Positions 10,201 to 18,072 are shown, counted from the stretch's first letter. The stretch: DNA of 47,587 nt from CAYWXV01 sp964462535 (GCA_964462535.1 CAYWXV010000022.1:1-47587), one strand, 5' to 3'. Numbers and translations: made by a program. The notes: generated by a model not told the origin, from the sequence alone.

Positions 10201-10526
10201 CAGGAACAACGATTATCCACAAGGGGGACGTCGGCGCGTGCATGTACATCATTCACGATGGACGCGTCCGCGTGCACGACGGCGACCAGGTGTTCGCCGA
10301 ATTCGCAGAGGGAGAAATCTTTGGGGAACTCTCGCTCCTCGATCCAGAGCCCCGCTCGGCATCCGTCACAACAATGACCGACGCCCTCCTCCTCCGCCTC
10401 AACCAGGATGAGTTCTACGAGCTGCTGAGTGACAATCCATCTATCTCGCGCGGAATCATACGAATTCTCTGTCAGCGACTTCGGCGACTAAATCAGGAGT
10501 TGATGTCGGTGGCGGGGAAGGCCTAG
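7206..10526 (+). CDS. MFS/nucleotide-transporter-like membrane domain fused to HEAT repeats and a cyclic-nucleotide-binding domain
   Basis: 1106 residues. Residues about 35-440 hold roughly ten to twelve hydrophobic helices of MFS or Npt (ADP/ATP carrier) type, with a cytoplasmic loop rich in basic residues near 215-250. Residues about 450-900 are helical HEAT-like repeats (for example VVRLHAIERIEALRPEWG and TIREEALESLQRLQW). Residues about 974-1100 are a cNMP-binding domain with the phosphate-binding cassette GEIFGELSLLDPEPRSASV at about 1036-1054. Npt-like transporter/HEAT/cNMP fusions are known in Bacteroidota and relatives, so a ligand-gated transport or sensory role is plausible, but the transported substrate is not visible here. 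The start ATG 7206 lacks a clear Shine-Dalgarno sequence. Downstream lies the convergent Hsp20 gene. Confidence 0.82.
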   Translation: MQSNDPTTNSTSQLRSRSLTRLLYTALDLRPDERTLVSAILVHSLFEGFAVSIVLTLAHSLFLESQSIANLPWVYIAGGLTGFGANWLYSRLEHRMQMATLLKLSLVLLLVPVLAFRLVFDSVDPSIVSFAMLAWSLVMFGSIEARYWELNSVLFDVRQGKRLFGLLGLGESASKVIGFLSVPGLVHLIGPSNLLFVAAGSLGAALLLLHNMLERHKSRLHTVAGEHEASVSGKSTHHGSPLRHLDKYRRLLLAFAVCAIATYTLVEFGFLREVQSRFHHLSELAPFLGIFFGVAHVLDILFKAVVTGRFLRRFGIGPALIILPIGLMAVALVIAFQPFKIEAARSLLILFGFNMLVIEVFRGSLANSAYLLLFQPLAPRRRLDAHMAKALGDPVIIAGVGLLLLIFARPGPEMLVRLSYLLIGILALWIIVSAVVKSEYVRTVRSSLRRRLLGDGHLELDTETTRELLEGPLKGNKPGEILYAVDLLIRGECAEVDGVLQNLVLHESPVVRLHAIERIEALRPEWGSRVVTDLIRRESDATVLGRAARAAFIIDEERALSMIAPLFDDRRTDVRVGALSGALLCGELEAVISAGSRVMDWTKDNDPDMRETVARVIGEVGSSSFYRPLLPLLKDQSRIVQHAAIEAAGHVKRDQIVRALTPLLDERSVRESVSQSLVRIGEPSARMIERIWPTEKLPYKRRMLIRLLGRISCPTSVRFLIGLIGDQDRTIREEALESLQRLQWKADGETELVMSLLDSEVTDAERNRELAILFTRAYGTDGASIVEALSNELKGIRRRILLLLSCVYDRQVMDRVRDHLFLRSTQHTANALETLELTLGPTLARKVIPIFEEGSNDHGGLLLSPTALPPEEGLGHVIGDPAGGHSTWTRALAVRLSIGNPTGATTSHMQVAAEDTHPVVREAAAHVGPHRVGPEPEATSARGIPSPSLFDHTTSSASDTMLTTIERILTLKSVDIFSETEDGTLIDIATILEEVPAEAGTTIIHKGDVGACMYIIHDGRVRVHDGDQVFAEFAEGEIFGELSLLDPEPRSASVTTMTDALLLRLNQDEFYELLSDNPSISRGIIRILCQRLRRLNQELMSVAGKA

Positions 10527-10660
10527 GAGGGAGTAGACGTACCGACGACCTGTGCGTCTCGCGCCTTGAAGTCGCCCGACTTGACGAGCATCGGGATCCG
10601 CCAGGTAGTCAACAGTCTGCTTGACGGAGTGACACGCGTCGTCCGTCGTCGACTAAACAA

Positions 10661-10690
10661 CAACGTCGCGGAAGTGATCCCGCGACGTTG
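10661..10690 (-). terminator. Stem-loop terminator, probably for the Hsp20 gene
   Basis: Perfect 11-bp inverted repeat CAACGTCGCGG / CCGCGACGTTG with an 8-base loop. On the minus strand the stem is followed by TTGTTTAG, a modest U-rich tail, about 57 bases after the Hsp20 stop. It may also stop read-through from the 7206-10526 gene, although there is no T-run on that strand. Confidence 0.6.
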
Positions 10691-10746
10691 AAGTTGAGCA
10701 TCGGTCTGAAGGAGGCGCAATCAGGGCAGCTGGAATGGGATGAACA

Positions 10747-11301
10747 TTACTGGATTTGGATCTTGCCGCCGTTCCCCTTCTTCGGACGCTCAGGGGAAGG
10801 CATCTCGATCTCGAGAACACCATCCTTGAAGTGTGCGGAGATATCCTTCATCGTCACACCCTCCGGCAGTGGAAGGGTTCGATAGAACGAGCCGTACACC
10901 CTCTCGCTTCGATAGAAGCCTTCTCTCTTCTCTTCGTGTTCTTTCTTCCGCTCACCCCGCATCACGAGGTTGCCGTCGTCAATCTCAAGCGTGATATCAT
11001 CTTTCTTCATTCCCGGAAGATCGACGTGTACCATGAACTTGTTCCCCTTCTCGTACATCTCGATCTGCGGTCTCCATGTTGAATCGAATGGATCACGGAG
11101 TTCCGTCATCGGTGCGAACATGGTCCGCCCCAATTTCCAGTCACCGAACATCCTGTCCATGTCCTCCATCATTCTCCTCATCATTGAGAATGGGCTGTCA
11201 CCCCAAAGCGATGGGAGAAGATCGGTGCGAGTTCCCATTTCTTCCCGACGGATCGGCATGGTTGTCTGAGTGCCGTTCGTCATTGTCTTGGTCGTTGCCA
11301 T
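10747..11301 (-). CDS. Hsp20/alpha-crystallin small heat-shock protein
   Basis: 184 residues from ATG 11301, chosen because a strong AGGAGG Shine-Dalgarno lies just upstream on the minus strand. The Met-rich N-terminal arm (SPFSMMRRMMEDMDRMFGDW, about 38-57) precedes an alpha-crystallin domain (about 75-170) with PQIEMYEKGNKFMVHVDLPG, LVMRGERKKE and the signature AHFKDGVLEIEMP. The C-terminal tail ends GGKIQIQ, where IQI is an I-x-I oligomerisation motif. Small heat-shock proteins hold unfolding proteins for refolding in the cytoplasm. It is divergent from a Balon/aeRF1-like gene 189 bases away, suggesting shared stress control. Confidence 0.95.
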   Translation of the reverse strand: MATTKTMTNGTQTTMPIRREEMGTRTDLLPSLWGDSPFSMMRRMMEDMDRMFGDWKLGRTMFAPMTELRDPFDSTWRPQIEMYEKGNKFMVHVDLPGMKKDDITLEIDDGNLVMRGERKKEHEEKREGFYRSERVYGSFYRTLPLPEGVTMKDISAHFKDGVLEIEMPSPERPKKGNGGKIQIQ

Positions 11302-11490
11302 GGTGTCATCCTCCTGATCAATGGGAGTCAAAGCGTACAGTTGATTTCGACTCCATGCAAATATCCGGCGCCCTCGCGGAATGGAGAATGACGCCGCTCA
11401 TTGATATTGGAAGAGACAATCGGCAATTTCCCATGCCCCTCCACGGGTTTGAACTTGCAATCGTCTGGATGACTTCACGGAGGTAGCACC

Positions 11491-12609
11491 ATGGATACCA
11501 TCACCAAGCTATCACGCACTCCTCTGCTCGCACTGATGGAGCGAGCCACGTTCCCCGCCGTCTCGATCTACATGCCAACACACGTTGTGGCTAGAGGCGT
11601 GGGAGAGGATCCGATTGTTCTCAAGAACCTGCTTCGCAGTTGTGAAGACCAGCTTCGGAGCAGAGACGTCCGGGTGGACGTCACCGATCGCCTGTTGGCA
11701 GAGGCGAGAGCTCTGACGACTGGCAATACCTTCTGGAAGGAGCAGCGTCGAGGCCTGGCCCTCTTCATCGCCGAGTCCGGCACTACGTGCGCGTCGTTTG
11801 AACACGATGTCTCCCCGGCCGTCTATGTTGGTGACCAGTTCGTGTTTACACCGCTGATCCGCATTCTGTCGATGGACGAGGATTTCAGAGTGCTCGCCCT
11901 CAGTCGTAACGGAGCACGAGTATACGAAGGTGACGCAGGGGGATTGAACTCCGTCGAAGCAGTCGACGCGATTCCGACCTTTGACGACTATCTTGCATCG
12001 TTTGAGACTGACAGGAATCTGCAGTTTCACACGAGTTCGGTGGGTGGTCCGGGAGGAAGAACGTCAACGAGCTTCGGATACGGAAGCGAGGAGGATGAGA
12101 CGAAGCGTCACCTTGTGGAGTACTTCAGGCAGATCGACAATCGGATTCTGGAGCACTTCCACGACCCCAAGATCCCCCTCGTTCTTGCAGGGATCGAGTA
12201 TACGCTCCCTCTCTATCGATCCGCCACACGCTATGGGTTCGTAATGGATGAGGGGATCACAGTCAATCCGGATGATCTGAACGAACGAGAGCTTCATTCC
12301 AGGGCTTGGGAGATCGTTCAGGATGTGGTGCAGAAGAAGCAACGCTCTCACGTTGATCACCTCAACATGCTGGCCGGAACCGGGATGACGACCACCGATC
12401 TGGAACAAATGACTGAGGCCGCCTCGCAAGGAAGAGTCGAGTACCTCTTTCTGTCGGACAACGACCCGGCGCGGGAGTCAGGCGACACGCTGACGTTCCA
12501 GGTCAACGGAGTGGCGATGGACACGATCCGTACCGGAGGTGAGGTTGTCACCGTACCACACGGCTCTCTCTACGACAACGCCTCCGTCGCAGCGGTTCTG
12601 CGGTACTAG
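11491..12609 (+). CDS. Bacterial aeRF1-family protein, candidate ribosome hibernation factor (Balon-like)
   Basis: 372 residues, close to Balon-type proteins. Recognisable family blocks are AVSIYMPTH near the N-terminus, a central VLALSRNGARVYEG strand pair (about 132-145), an acidic GSEEDETKRHLVEYFRQIDN helix (about 196-215), IPLVLAGIEYTLPLYRSATRYG (about 228-249) and the C-terminal SQGRVEYLFLSDND segment. These are hallmarks of bacterial archaeo-eukaryotic release-factor (baeRF) families; no GGQ peptide-release motif is present. Balon, a member of this superfamily, binds the ribosomal A site during dormancy, which is the basis for the functional inference. ATG 11491 has GGAGGT 6 bases upstream. 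It lies divergent to Hsp20, a stress-gene neighbourhood. Confidence 0.8.
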   Translation: MDTITKLSRTPLLALMERATFPAVSIYMPTHVVARGVGEDPIVLKNLLRSCEDQLRSRDVRVDVTDRLLAEARALTTGNTFWKEQRRGLALFIAESGTTCASFEHDVSPAVYVGDQFVFTPLIRILSMDEDFRVLALSRNGARVYEGDAGGLNSVEAVDAIPTFDDYLASFETDRNLQFHTSSVGGPGGRTSTSFGYGSEEDETKRHLVEYFRQIDNRILEHFHDPKIPLVLAGIEYTLPLYRSATRYGFVMDEGITVNPDDLNERELHSRAWEIVQDVVQKKQRSHVDHLNMLAGTGMTTTDLEQMTEAASQGRVEYLFLSDNDPARESGDTLTFQVNGVAMDTIRTGGEVVTVPHGSLYDNASVAAVLRY

Positions 12610-12633
12610 GCAACAGAATATCTTGACGAACGA

Positions 12634-13140
12634 ATGGATGAACAACCACAGACCAGGAGTCGTGCCGGGCGCTACCTGGGCTTCTTCATCGTGCTGATAG
12701 TCCTGGTGCCCATCTGGTTCTTTTTCATCGGTCCGGAGCTGCGTCATAGACGGATTGTGAACAACGGCGTTCAGGTCGAGGGTCGGCTGCTGAGTGTCGA
12801 TGAGACGGGAACGACGGTGAATGATGCGCCTGAACTTGAACTGACGGTGGCGTTTACCAGGAAAGATGGTGTTCTCGATACCTCATCGACCGACTTCGTT
12901 CCGACGCTTCGCACGATTCATCTCTACCAACCCGGAACCCTCGTCAAGATTGCTTACCTCGAGGACGACCCCGATGAAATCACAATGGTTGCAATCAGCA
13001 ACGACGCTCCGACGGGTGCGACGACCCATACTCCATCGGCTGAGGCCGGAGGCTCTAGCCAGCCGACCGCCACTCAACGGAAACTCGATTCGCTTCAACG
13101 GCTGTATGACTCAGTGGTAGAAGCGTCGAAGGCGAAATAG
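12634..13140 (+). CDS. Small membrane-anchored protein with DUF3592-like domain
   Basis: 168 residues. One transmembrane segment at about residues 15-34 (LGFFIVLIVLVPIWFFFIG) is followed by a compact beta-rich domain (about 48-125) with the pattern VEGRLLSVDETGTTVNDAPE and PGTLVKIAYLEDDPDEI. This layout (new-for-old vGxv..v..TGt.vN..p.., then pGt.V.V.Yd..dp) is typical of DUF3592-like proteins. The C-terminal 45 residues are Ala/Ser/Thr-rich and low-complexity, then helical. It starts 24 bases after the Balon-like gene and is probably cotranscribed. No function is known to me. Confidence 0.72.
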   Translation: MDEQPQTRSRAGRYLGFFIVLIVLVPIWFFFIGPELRHRRIVNNGVQVEGRLLSVDETGTTVNDAPELELTVAFTRKDGVLDTSSTDFVPTLRTIHLYQPGTLVKIAYLEDDPDEITMVAISNDAPTGATTHTPSAEAGGSSQPTATQRKLDSLQRLYDSVVEASKAK

Positions 13141-13288
13141 GTTGCTTGATAGAGGCTGCGAGGTGATGTGCCGCGATTGCCAGGTCGTGCGCGCTGATGC
13201 AGTCGATGCCTGATCGGTGGAGGGGTCTGTGGTGCAATGTTCAAGGCCGACTCAACGCTCATGGAGGGGGCACATAGGCGTCGAGCCT

Positions 13289-15025
13289 CTACGCAGATTC
13301 AGCGCGTCTAATCACCAACCGGCTCTTCCACGCATCTCCGGCCAACGCAACGACTGCTCCCACCATCAGCCACGTCACGGTCATTGAACTTCCACCCGCA
13401 GAAACAAGCGGAAGGGTAATTCCCGTCATCGGTAGGACGTTCAGGTTACCAGCGATGTGGACAAGCCCCTGCGCGCCAAACAACAGCGTCAGCGCAGCCA
13501 CCACCAAGCCAGCGAACGTGTTCCTGCCCAGATCGGAAGCGATCCTCAGCCCAATTGCAACTAGAGCGACGAAGGCCACAATCACAAGGAGCCCCCCCAC
13601 GACGCCAGTCTCCTCCATCAAAGCCGAGAATATGTAGTCGGAGTTGGCATTGGGTATCAGAAACGGCGTTCCATAACCAAGACCACGCCCGAAGGCACCT
13701 CCAGCATCCTGCGCGTAGAGCGCCTCAATCACCTGACGGGTTCTGTCCCACCATCCACTGTCACCATTTCGTGAATAGAGATCGGCAAAGAGCATGAAGC
13801 GAGAGCGAGGCGTTGCGAGGATGCCGCTCATGAACGGCAGGCGTGCCACGACACCGGCAAGGAGCAGCGATGCGGCAAGAACAAACGAGGCGGAGGTCCA
13901 GAGGACATCGCGTCGACGAAACCGCTCCAGCCACGCCAGAACCACCACAGCACCGGCCATGATTCCGAGAGCGGCCGCCAGCGTCACGCCCGCCGGCAGA
14001 ATCGCGGAGACGAGGATCAGCCCGGACCCAATGAACGCGGCGGTGAAGAGGACGACGTAGAGCGGGCTTCGTGTGTACCATGCCAGCAGAAGCGTTTGTG
14101 CAATACCGATGACGAGGAACTGACCGAAGTCTCTTACGAGAACGAAGCTTGCCAGTGGTGCCGACAGCAGAGCCAGAATGTAGAGCCACAGTATGAACGG
14201 ACTCTTCGTAAACCGCTCCCTGCCGATCGGTGCGAGTGCATCGTGATACCGTACAAGGAGCCCCCCCCACGCCAACGGAAGGGTGATCTTCAGCAACTCT
14301 TGTGGCGCGAACGCGGCGCCACGTATACCGCCAGACGTCTTCAGGTAAACAAACGCCACGATCGCCACCCCGAGCGATCCCCATACGCCAAGCAGGACCC
14401 ACTCCTTGGAAAGAAACGGAATCACTCGAAAGCGAGTGCTGGCGCCAACGATTACGAGGAATGCAAAGAGGGGGGCGAGTCGAAGTAGCGTGCTGTCGAG
14501 AGGGGCCACACCTCGCTTATCCAGTACCTCGCGCGTGACGGCAGTTGGACCATATGCATGTTCCAGCGACCGGGCGAGGCGCGTATCGATTCGCGACGCT
14601 TCGAAGTCAGACCGAAGTCGGCTGTTTTGTCGGCGAACCGCTATCCGAGTGAGGAAAGCGATCGTGTCGGGCGACGCGCCCTGATGGAGCATGGAAATAG
14701 AATCGGCTACGTGGCTGATCTCGGAACTGCTCAGCTTTCTTGGAACGTCGTGTCCCAATCGAAACTGGATAGCCGATCCAAGCCCAAATAAAGAGGCAGC
14801 CACCAGAAGGAACGTGAGAGCCGATCGCTTGCGGATTCCGCGTGGGATTAGGAGAGGGCCAATGACAACGAATGCTCCAACCATCAAGACGTTTCTGATC
14901 ACCACGCTTATGTCCGGTCGAAGGACAAACCACTCCTCTCCAGCTAGATAGACGCCGTAGTTAGAGAGAGCGGTCAACACGATGACCGCGACCGCGAGGA
15001 TTGGGTATGCCAGGGAGCGGGACAT
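13289..15025 (-). CDS. SEDS-family peptidoglycan glycosyltransferase (FtsW/RodA-like)
   Basis: 578 residues from ATG 15025. An in-frame TTG at 15043 would overlap the upstream PBP stop and cannot be excluded. Multiple transmembrane helices and the SEDS signature LPMTGITLPLVSAGGSS near the C-terminus identify the family. The EETGVVGGLLVI segment and GRGLGYGTPFLIPNANSDYIFS resemble the conserved pre-signature loop. Family members are usually 370-470 residues; here about 90 extra residues (about 90-185, rich in charged helix) sit between early membrane segments, probably outside the membrane. SEDS proteins polymerise lipid II together with a partner class B PBP, which is encoded directly upstream. 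It is the last gene of the kinase operon. Confidence 0.92.
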   Translation of the reverse strand: MSRSLAYPILAVAVIVLTALSNYGVYLAGEEWFVLRPDISVVIRNVLMVGAFVVIGPLLIPRGIRKRSALTFLLVAASLFGLGSAIQFRLGHDVPRKLSSSEISHVADSISMLHQGASPDTIAFLTRIAVRRQNSRLRSDFEASRIDTRLARSLEHAYGPTAVTREVLDKRGVAPLDSTLLRLAPLFAFLVIVGASTRFRVIPFLSKEWVLLGVWGSLGVAIVAFVYLKTSGGIRGAAFAPQELLKITLPLAWGGLLVRYHDALAPIGRERFTKSPFILWLYILALLSAPLASFVLVRDFGQFLVIGIAQTLLLAWYTRSPLYVVLFTAAFIGSGLILVSAILPAGVTLAAALGIMAGAVVVLAWLERFRRRDVLWTSASFVLAASLLLAGVVARLPFMSGILATPRSRFMLFADLYSRNGDSGWWDRTRQVIEALYAQDAGGAFGRGLGYGTPFLIPNANSDYIFSALMEETGVVGGLLVIVAFVALVAIGLRIASDLGRNTFAGLVVAALTLLFGAQGLVHIAGNLNVLPMTGITLPLVSAGGSSMTVTWLMVGAVVALAGDAWKSRLVIRRAESA

Positions 15026-15039
15026 TGGCGGCTCAGCGA

Positions 15040-16569
15040 TCAACGAGTGTCGAAGTAGCGGTGGCGATTGAGCGACTCATACATCTTGCGCGCCATGGGC
15101 GCGTTTAGCCCTCCAGCCATCTGACCATGCCTGTTCTGGATAGCAACCACCACGACGTATCGGCGTCCCTCCTTCTCGCCGAATGAGACAAACCACGACG
15201 GCTCTCGTCCATCAGGTTCCGGGTCTGCGGTTCCGGTCTTCCCATAGACGGTAATGCCAGCAACAACGCCTCCAGGGAACGCGCCCACGGCTGTGCCCCC
15301 CGGCTTCAATGGCTCACGCATCAGTTGTCGCACACGCTCAGCAACGGAGGGAGTCATCCGCCAGGGGAGCGTATCGATTCTCCGGCCCAGTTCAAGTGCG
15401 GGACGGAGAAAGACGCCACCGTTTGCAATACCTGCGATCACAGTCGCAAAGTGGATCGGGTTTGTCTTGACGGACGCCTGTCCTATCCCCAATCGCGTCT
15501 TCGCAATCTCATCCCTCCCCTTCACCCAGCTTGAGGCTGGGAGGAGAGTTCCATATCGATTGAGTGCCAGTCCAGTGTTCCACTGCAGTCGCTCGTTGAA
15601 ACCCAGCCCTTCCAGGTAGTCGGCAGCCACGTCGAATCCAACAAACTCGTACGCAAGCCGCGCAAAGTAGATGTTGCACGAGACCCGCATCGCTCGCGCC
15701 AGATCGACGGCTCCGTGAGCTGATCCATGCTCGGTGATCGGCTTGATGCGAGACGACGGAGTCCAGGCGCCCGTGCAGACTACCCCCTTCGCTTCGGGGA
15801 GAACTGTTCTACGCGAAAGCGCCGCCGCTGCTATCAACACCTTGATGGACGATCCGGGCGAGAAGTTGTCCTTGACAGCACGAGACGTCAACGGGCGTCT
15901 CTTCATATCTCGCACGTACTGGCCCCACATGTCATCGCTCCACACGCCGACAGGGTCAAACACCGGGTTGTTCGCTGCCGCAATCACCTCTCCCGAACCA
16001 GCGTCGATCACAACGATTGCACCGTCGTTCCCCGCGAGCGCTCGCATTGCATCCTGTTGTACGTCCACGTCGAGCGACAGGCGGACGTCGTGCGGAAGAT
16101 CGTCCCGCAACGAATCATTCAGAATGGTGAGCGCCTTCTCGACGCCGACGCCGTCGCGCAGTGGTCCTGTCCAATAGCCGACGATGTGAGCCGTAGGCGG
16201 ACCCACCGGGTAGGCGCGCACCAGATGGTCGTCGCGCAGCCGGTACTCGGCAAGTACGCGACCGCGGCGATCCATAATTCGACCGAGCGGCTGCGCCATG
16301 CTCCGAAATCGGCTCTTCGTGTCGAACCCACGCGAGACGCTATCTGCAGGAACGCGCCCCTGTGCAATCCACGCCTCCCGTTCTGCGGACATGTAACCTG
16401 AAGCACGGAAGTATGTCGCAACTATGAGCCCGGCGGCAACCGTCAATAGGAGCCACCTTCCGCCACGATTCTCCCAGCGTCTCAGACTATCTATGACGCC
16501 GCCATATCCGACCACCACGACGGCAATCAGAAAACCCCACGTGACGAGCATGATACTGGTTAGTGACAT
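15040..16569 (-). CDS. Class B penicillin-binding protein (transpeptidase)
   Basis: 509 residues. Two hydrophobic segments occur near residues 5-27 and 38-53, then a dimerisation-like region (about 85-165) and the transpeptidase domain (about 180-505). All three active-site motifs are present: S240-S-I-K243 in NFSPGSSIKV, S297-C-N299 in RVSCNIYFARLA and K444-T-G446 in YGKTGTADPE. The compact size and GRIMDRRGRVLAEY start of the periplasmic part recall actinobacterial PbpA. It cross-links peptidoglycan strands made by the adjacent SEDS enzyme. The stop lies 14 bases from the SEDS ATG, or overlaps its TTG. Start ATG 16569 is 37 bases after the FHA gene. Confidence 0.94.
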   Translation of the reverse strand: MSLTSIMLVTWGFLIAVVVVGYGGVIDSLRRWENRGGRWLLLTVAAGLIVATYFRASGYMSAEREAWIAQGRVPADSVSRGFDTKSRFRSMAQPLGRIMDRRGRVLAEYRLRDDHLVRAYPVGPPTAHIVGYWTGPLRDGVGVEKALTILNDSLRDDLPHDVRLSLDVDVQQDAMRALAGNDGAIVVIDAGSGEVIAAANNPVFDPVGVWSDDMWGQYVRDMKRRPLTSRAVKDNFSPGSSIKVLIAAAALSRRTVLPEAKGVVCTGAWTPSSRIKPITEHGSAHGAVDLARAMRVSCNIYFARLAYEFVGFDVAADYLEGLGFNERLQWNTGLALNRYGTLLPASSWVKGRDEIAKTRLGIGQASVKTNPIHFATVIAGIANGGVFLRPALELGRRIDTLPWRMTPSVAERVRQLMREPLKPGGTAVGAFPGGVVAGITVYGKTGTADPEPDGREPSWFVSFGEKEGRRYVVVVAIQNRHGQMAGGLNAPMARKMYESLNRHRYFDTR

Positions 16570-16606
16570 GGTGCCGGTCGGTGCTCTTGAACGAAGGGCG
16601 TCATCA

Positions 16607-17233
16607 TCAATCTCTCCCCTCGATATCGTTCACGGCGATCTCGCACGATCCGCAACGGATGACGTCCCCTTGTGCCAGAGCTATGGACGTACCGAGCGTC
16701 ATCGGGTGGCCGTTGAGCGTCGTGGGATTTCTGCCATGCAGTGTTGCGGTGAGCTCGAGATCGCGGTACGTAAGGGAAATGTGGTCTCGCGACACGAGGC
16801 GAAGTGAATCGTGAAGCGGAATGAATCCGGGTGGAATCGGTTTGTGGTCACGACCAAGGAGACCGCGAGGCGTGACGAGGGGAACGACGCGAGATCCGGC
16901 GTCATCTGTAATCGTTAATCTGGCGAATGCGTTGACTGTTCTGGCGAGCACCTGACAGTCCCGATGTGTTGAGCGCACCAGAATTGCTAACGACAAGACT
17001 CCGCATCCCCCTGGCGTCCATCCGTGCGCCTCCATGAGTCGCGCAGCGGATCCTTCCAACTCTCGTCGCATTCTCTCCTTCGCCTCCTCCTCCCCCTCCA
17101 CATATTCGCGCTGCAGCGCGGCACGTCCTATGGACACGATCACGACGTTTGGCGTGCGTCCCGCCGACACGTCCTTTCTCAGCACGTCCTGGATGGCAAG
17201 TTGGGCCGTCCCAAGGAGTGTAGTCAATCCCAC
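16607..17233 (-). CDS. FhaA-like protein with intact C-terminal FHA domain
   Basis: 208 residues, GTG start at 17233 two bases beyond the previous stop. Residues about 28-112 form an N-terminal domain (NVVIVSIGRAAL, LMEAHGWTPGGCGVLSLAIL) that resembles the DUF3662 domain of actinobacterial FhaA; this is inference. Residues about 118-205 are an FHA domain with the phosphothreonine-binding signature complete: G127-R128, S148-R-D-H151, then N169-P-T-T and N174-G175. FHA domains bind phosphothreonine peptides, so this protein is a likely reader of the kinase encoded three genes upstream. No membrane segment is seen, so it is probably cytoplasmic. Confidence 0.85.
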   Translation of the reverse strand: MGLTTLLGTAQLAIQDVLRKDVSAGRTPNVVIVSIGRAALQREYVEGEEEAKERMRRELEGSAARLMEAHGWTPGGCGVLSLAILVRSTHRDCQVLARTVNAFARLTITDDAGSRVVPLVTPRGLLGRDHKPIPPGFIPLHDSLRLVSRDHISLTYRDLELTATLHGRNPTTLNGHPMTLGTSIALAQGDVIRCGSCEIAVNDIEGRD

Positions 17234-17235
17234 AC

Positions 17236-18036
17236 TCAGCCCCTCCCTCGAACCAATGTGACCTCGTAGTCCTCGATAGAGAATGGGACGCCGACTGCCA
17301 CGAGTCTGTTCTCATCGCTCGCGAGGGACTCTCCGTCGCCCAGTACTACGGCCCCGTGACCGACGCGCTGTAATCGAAAACGATCGTCGTCGATCATATC
17401 CAATCGAATCTGTTCACGAGATACCGTGGGTTCGAAGTCGACGTCAATCTTGCGGCACCCATCCGGGACGGGTCTCCCCCCGGATCCACGCCGTCCCACA
17501 ATCCAGTGTCGTCCTTCCAGAAGGATGTCGGCAACAAGCCGACCGCCTCTTCGGATGACCAACCGATGCCTGGGTGCTACGTTGTCCACGGCATGGCGTG
17601 GAGCCACATCGTCCACGCCGAGCACCATCGTTCTCGCTTCAAGTGGGTCGCCAGACGCAACATCTTCGTCGTCCGCAGAGACGACACAGGCGAAGATCTC
17701 ATTCGGAGCAAGCGTGGAATCGACTGCCACGGAGACGTGCACCGGCGCGTCACCGAACGTCTTCATTCCGTCAATGCGGAGGTCCTTCATCAACTCGTCG
17801 TTCAGGAAGAACTCGACGTCCCTGACCCCTCCCACCAATGCAAGCTCGTCGAATAGCCCCTGCGGCATTCGGAGTTCGAGTCTGCCCGGCACCCTCTTGC
17901 TGCTCCCCATCACGATCTTGCGTGCGTCGCGCGCGGTCCGAAGTGCCTCGAGTCCACGGTCGATGAGCTGACTTCTTTCAACGGCCGGCTCTCCCGACGG
18001 AAAGAGCAGATCAATGATGCGTCTGAAAGCGGACAT
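17236..18036 (-). CDS. FHA-domain protein with divergent phosphopeptide site
   Basis: 266 residues. The N-terminal half (about 1-120) has KRVPGRLELRMPQGLFDEL and a beta-rich stretch, possibly related to the DUF3662 domain of FhaA. Two copies of a short D-x-V-A-P-R-H motif lie at about 143-157. The FHA-like domain (about 158-264) keeps G181-R182 and S206-R207 but has Gln209 where the conserved His is expected, and the usual N-x-T/N-G loop is replaced by RVGHGAVVLGDGES. It may have lost canonical phosphothreonine binding. It starts 36 bases after the phosphatase stop and ends 2 bases before the next FHA gene, inside the kinase operon. Confidence 0.82.
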   Translation of the reverse strand: MSAFRRIIDLLFPSGEPAVERSQLIDRGLEALRTARDARKIVMGSSKRVPGRLELRMPQGLFDELALVGGVRDVEFFLNDELMKDLRIDGMKTFGDAPVHVSVAVDSTLAPNEIFACVVSADDEDVASGDPLEARTMVLGVDDVAPRHAVDNVAPRHRLVIRRGGRLVADILLEGRHWIVGRRGSGGRPVPDGCRKIDVDFEPTVSREQIRLDMIDDDRFRLQRVGHGAVVLGDGESLASDENRLVAVGVPFSIEDYEVTLVRGRG

Positions 18037-18072
18037 GGGAAGTGGTTGACACGTGAGGGGATTGAGGTCGAT

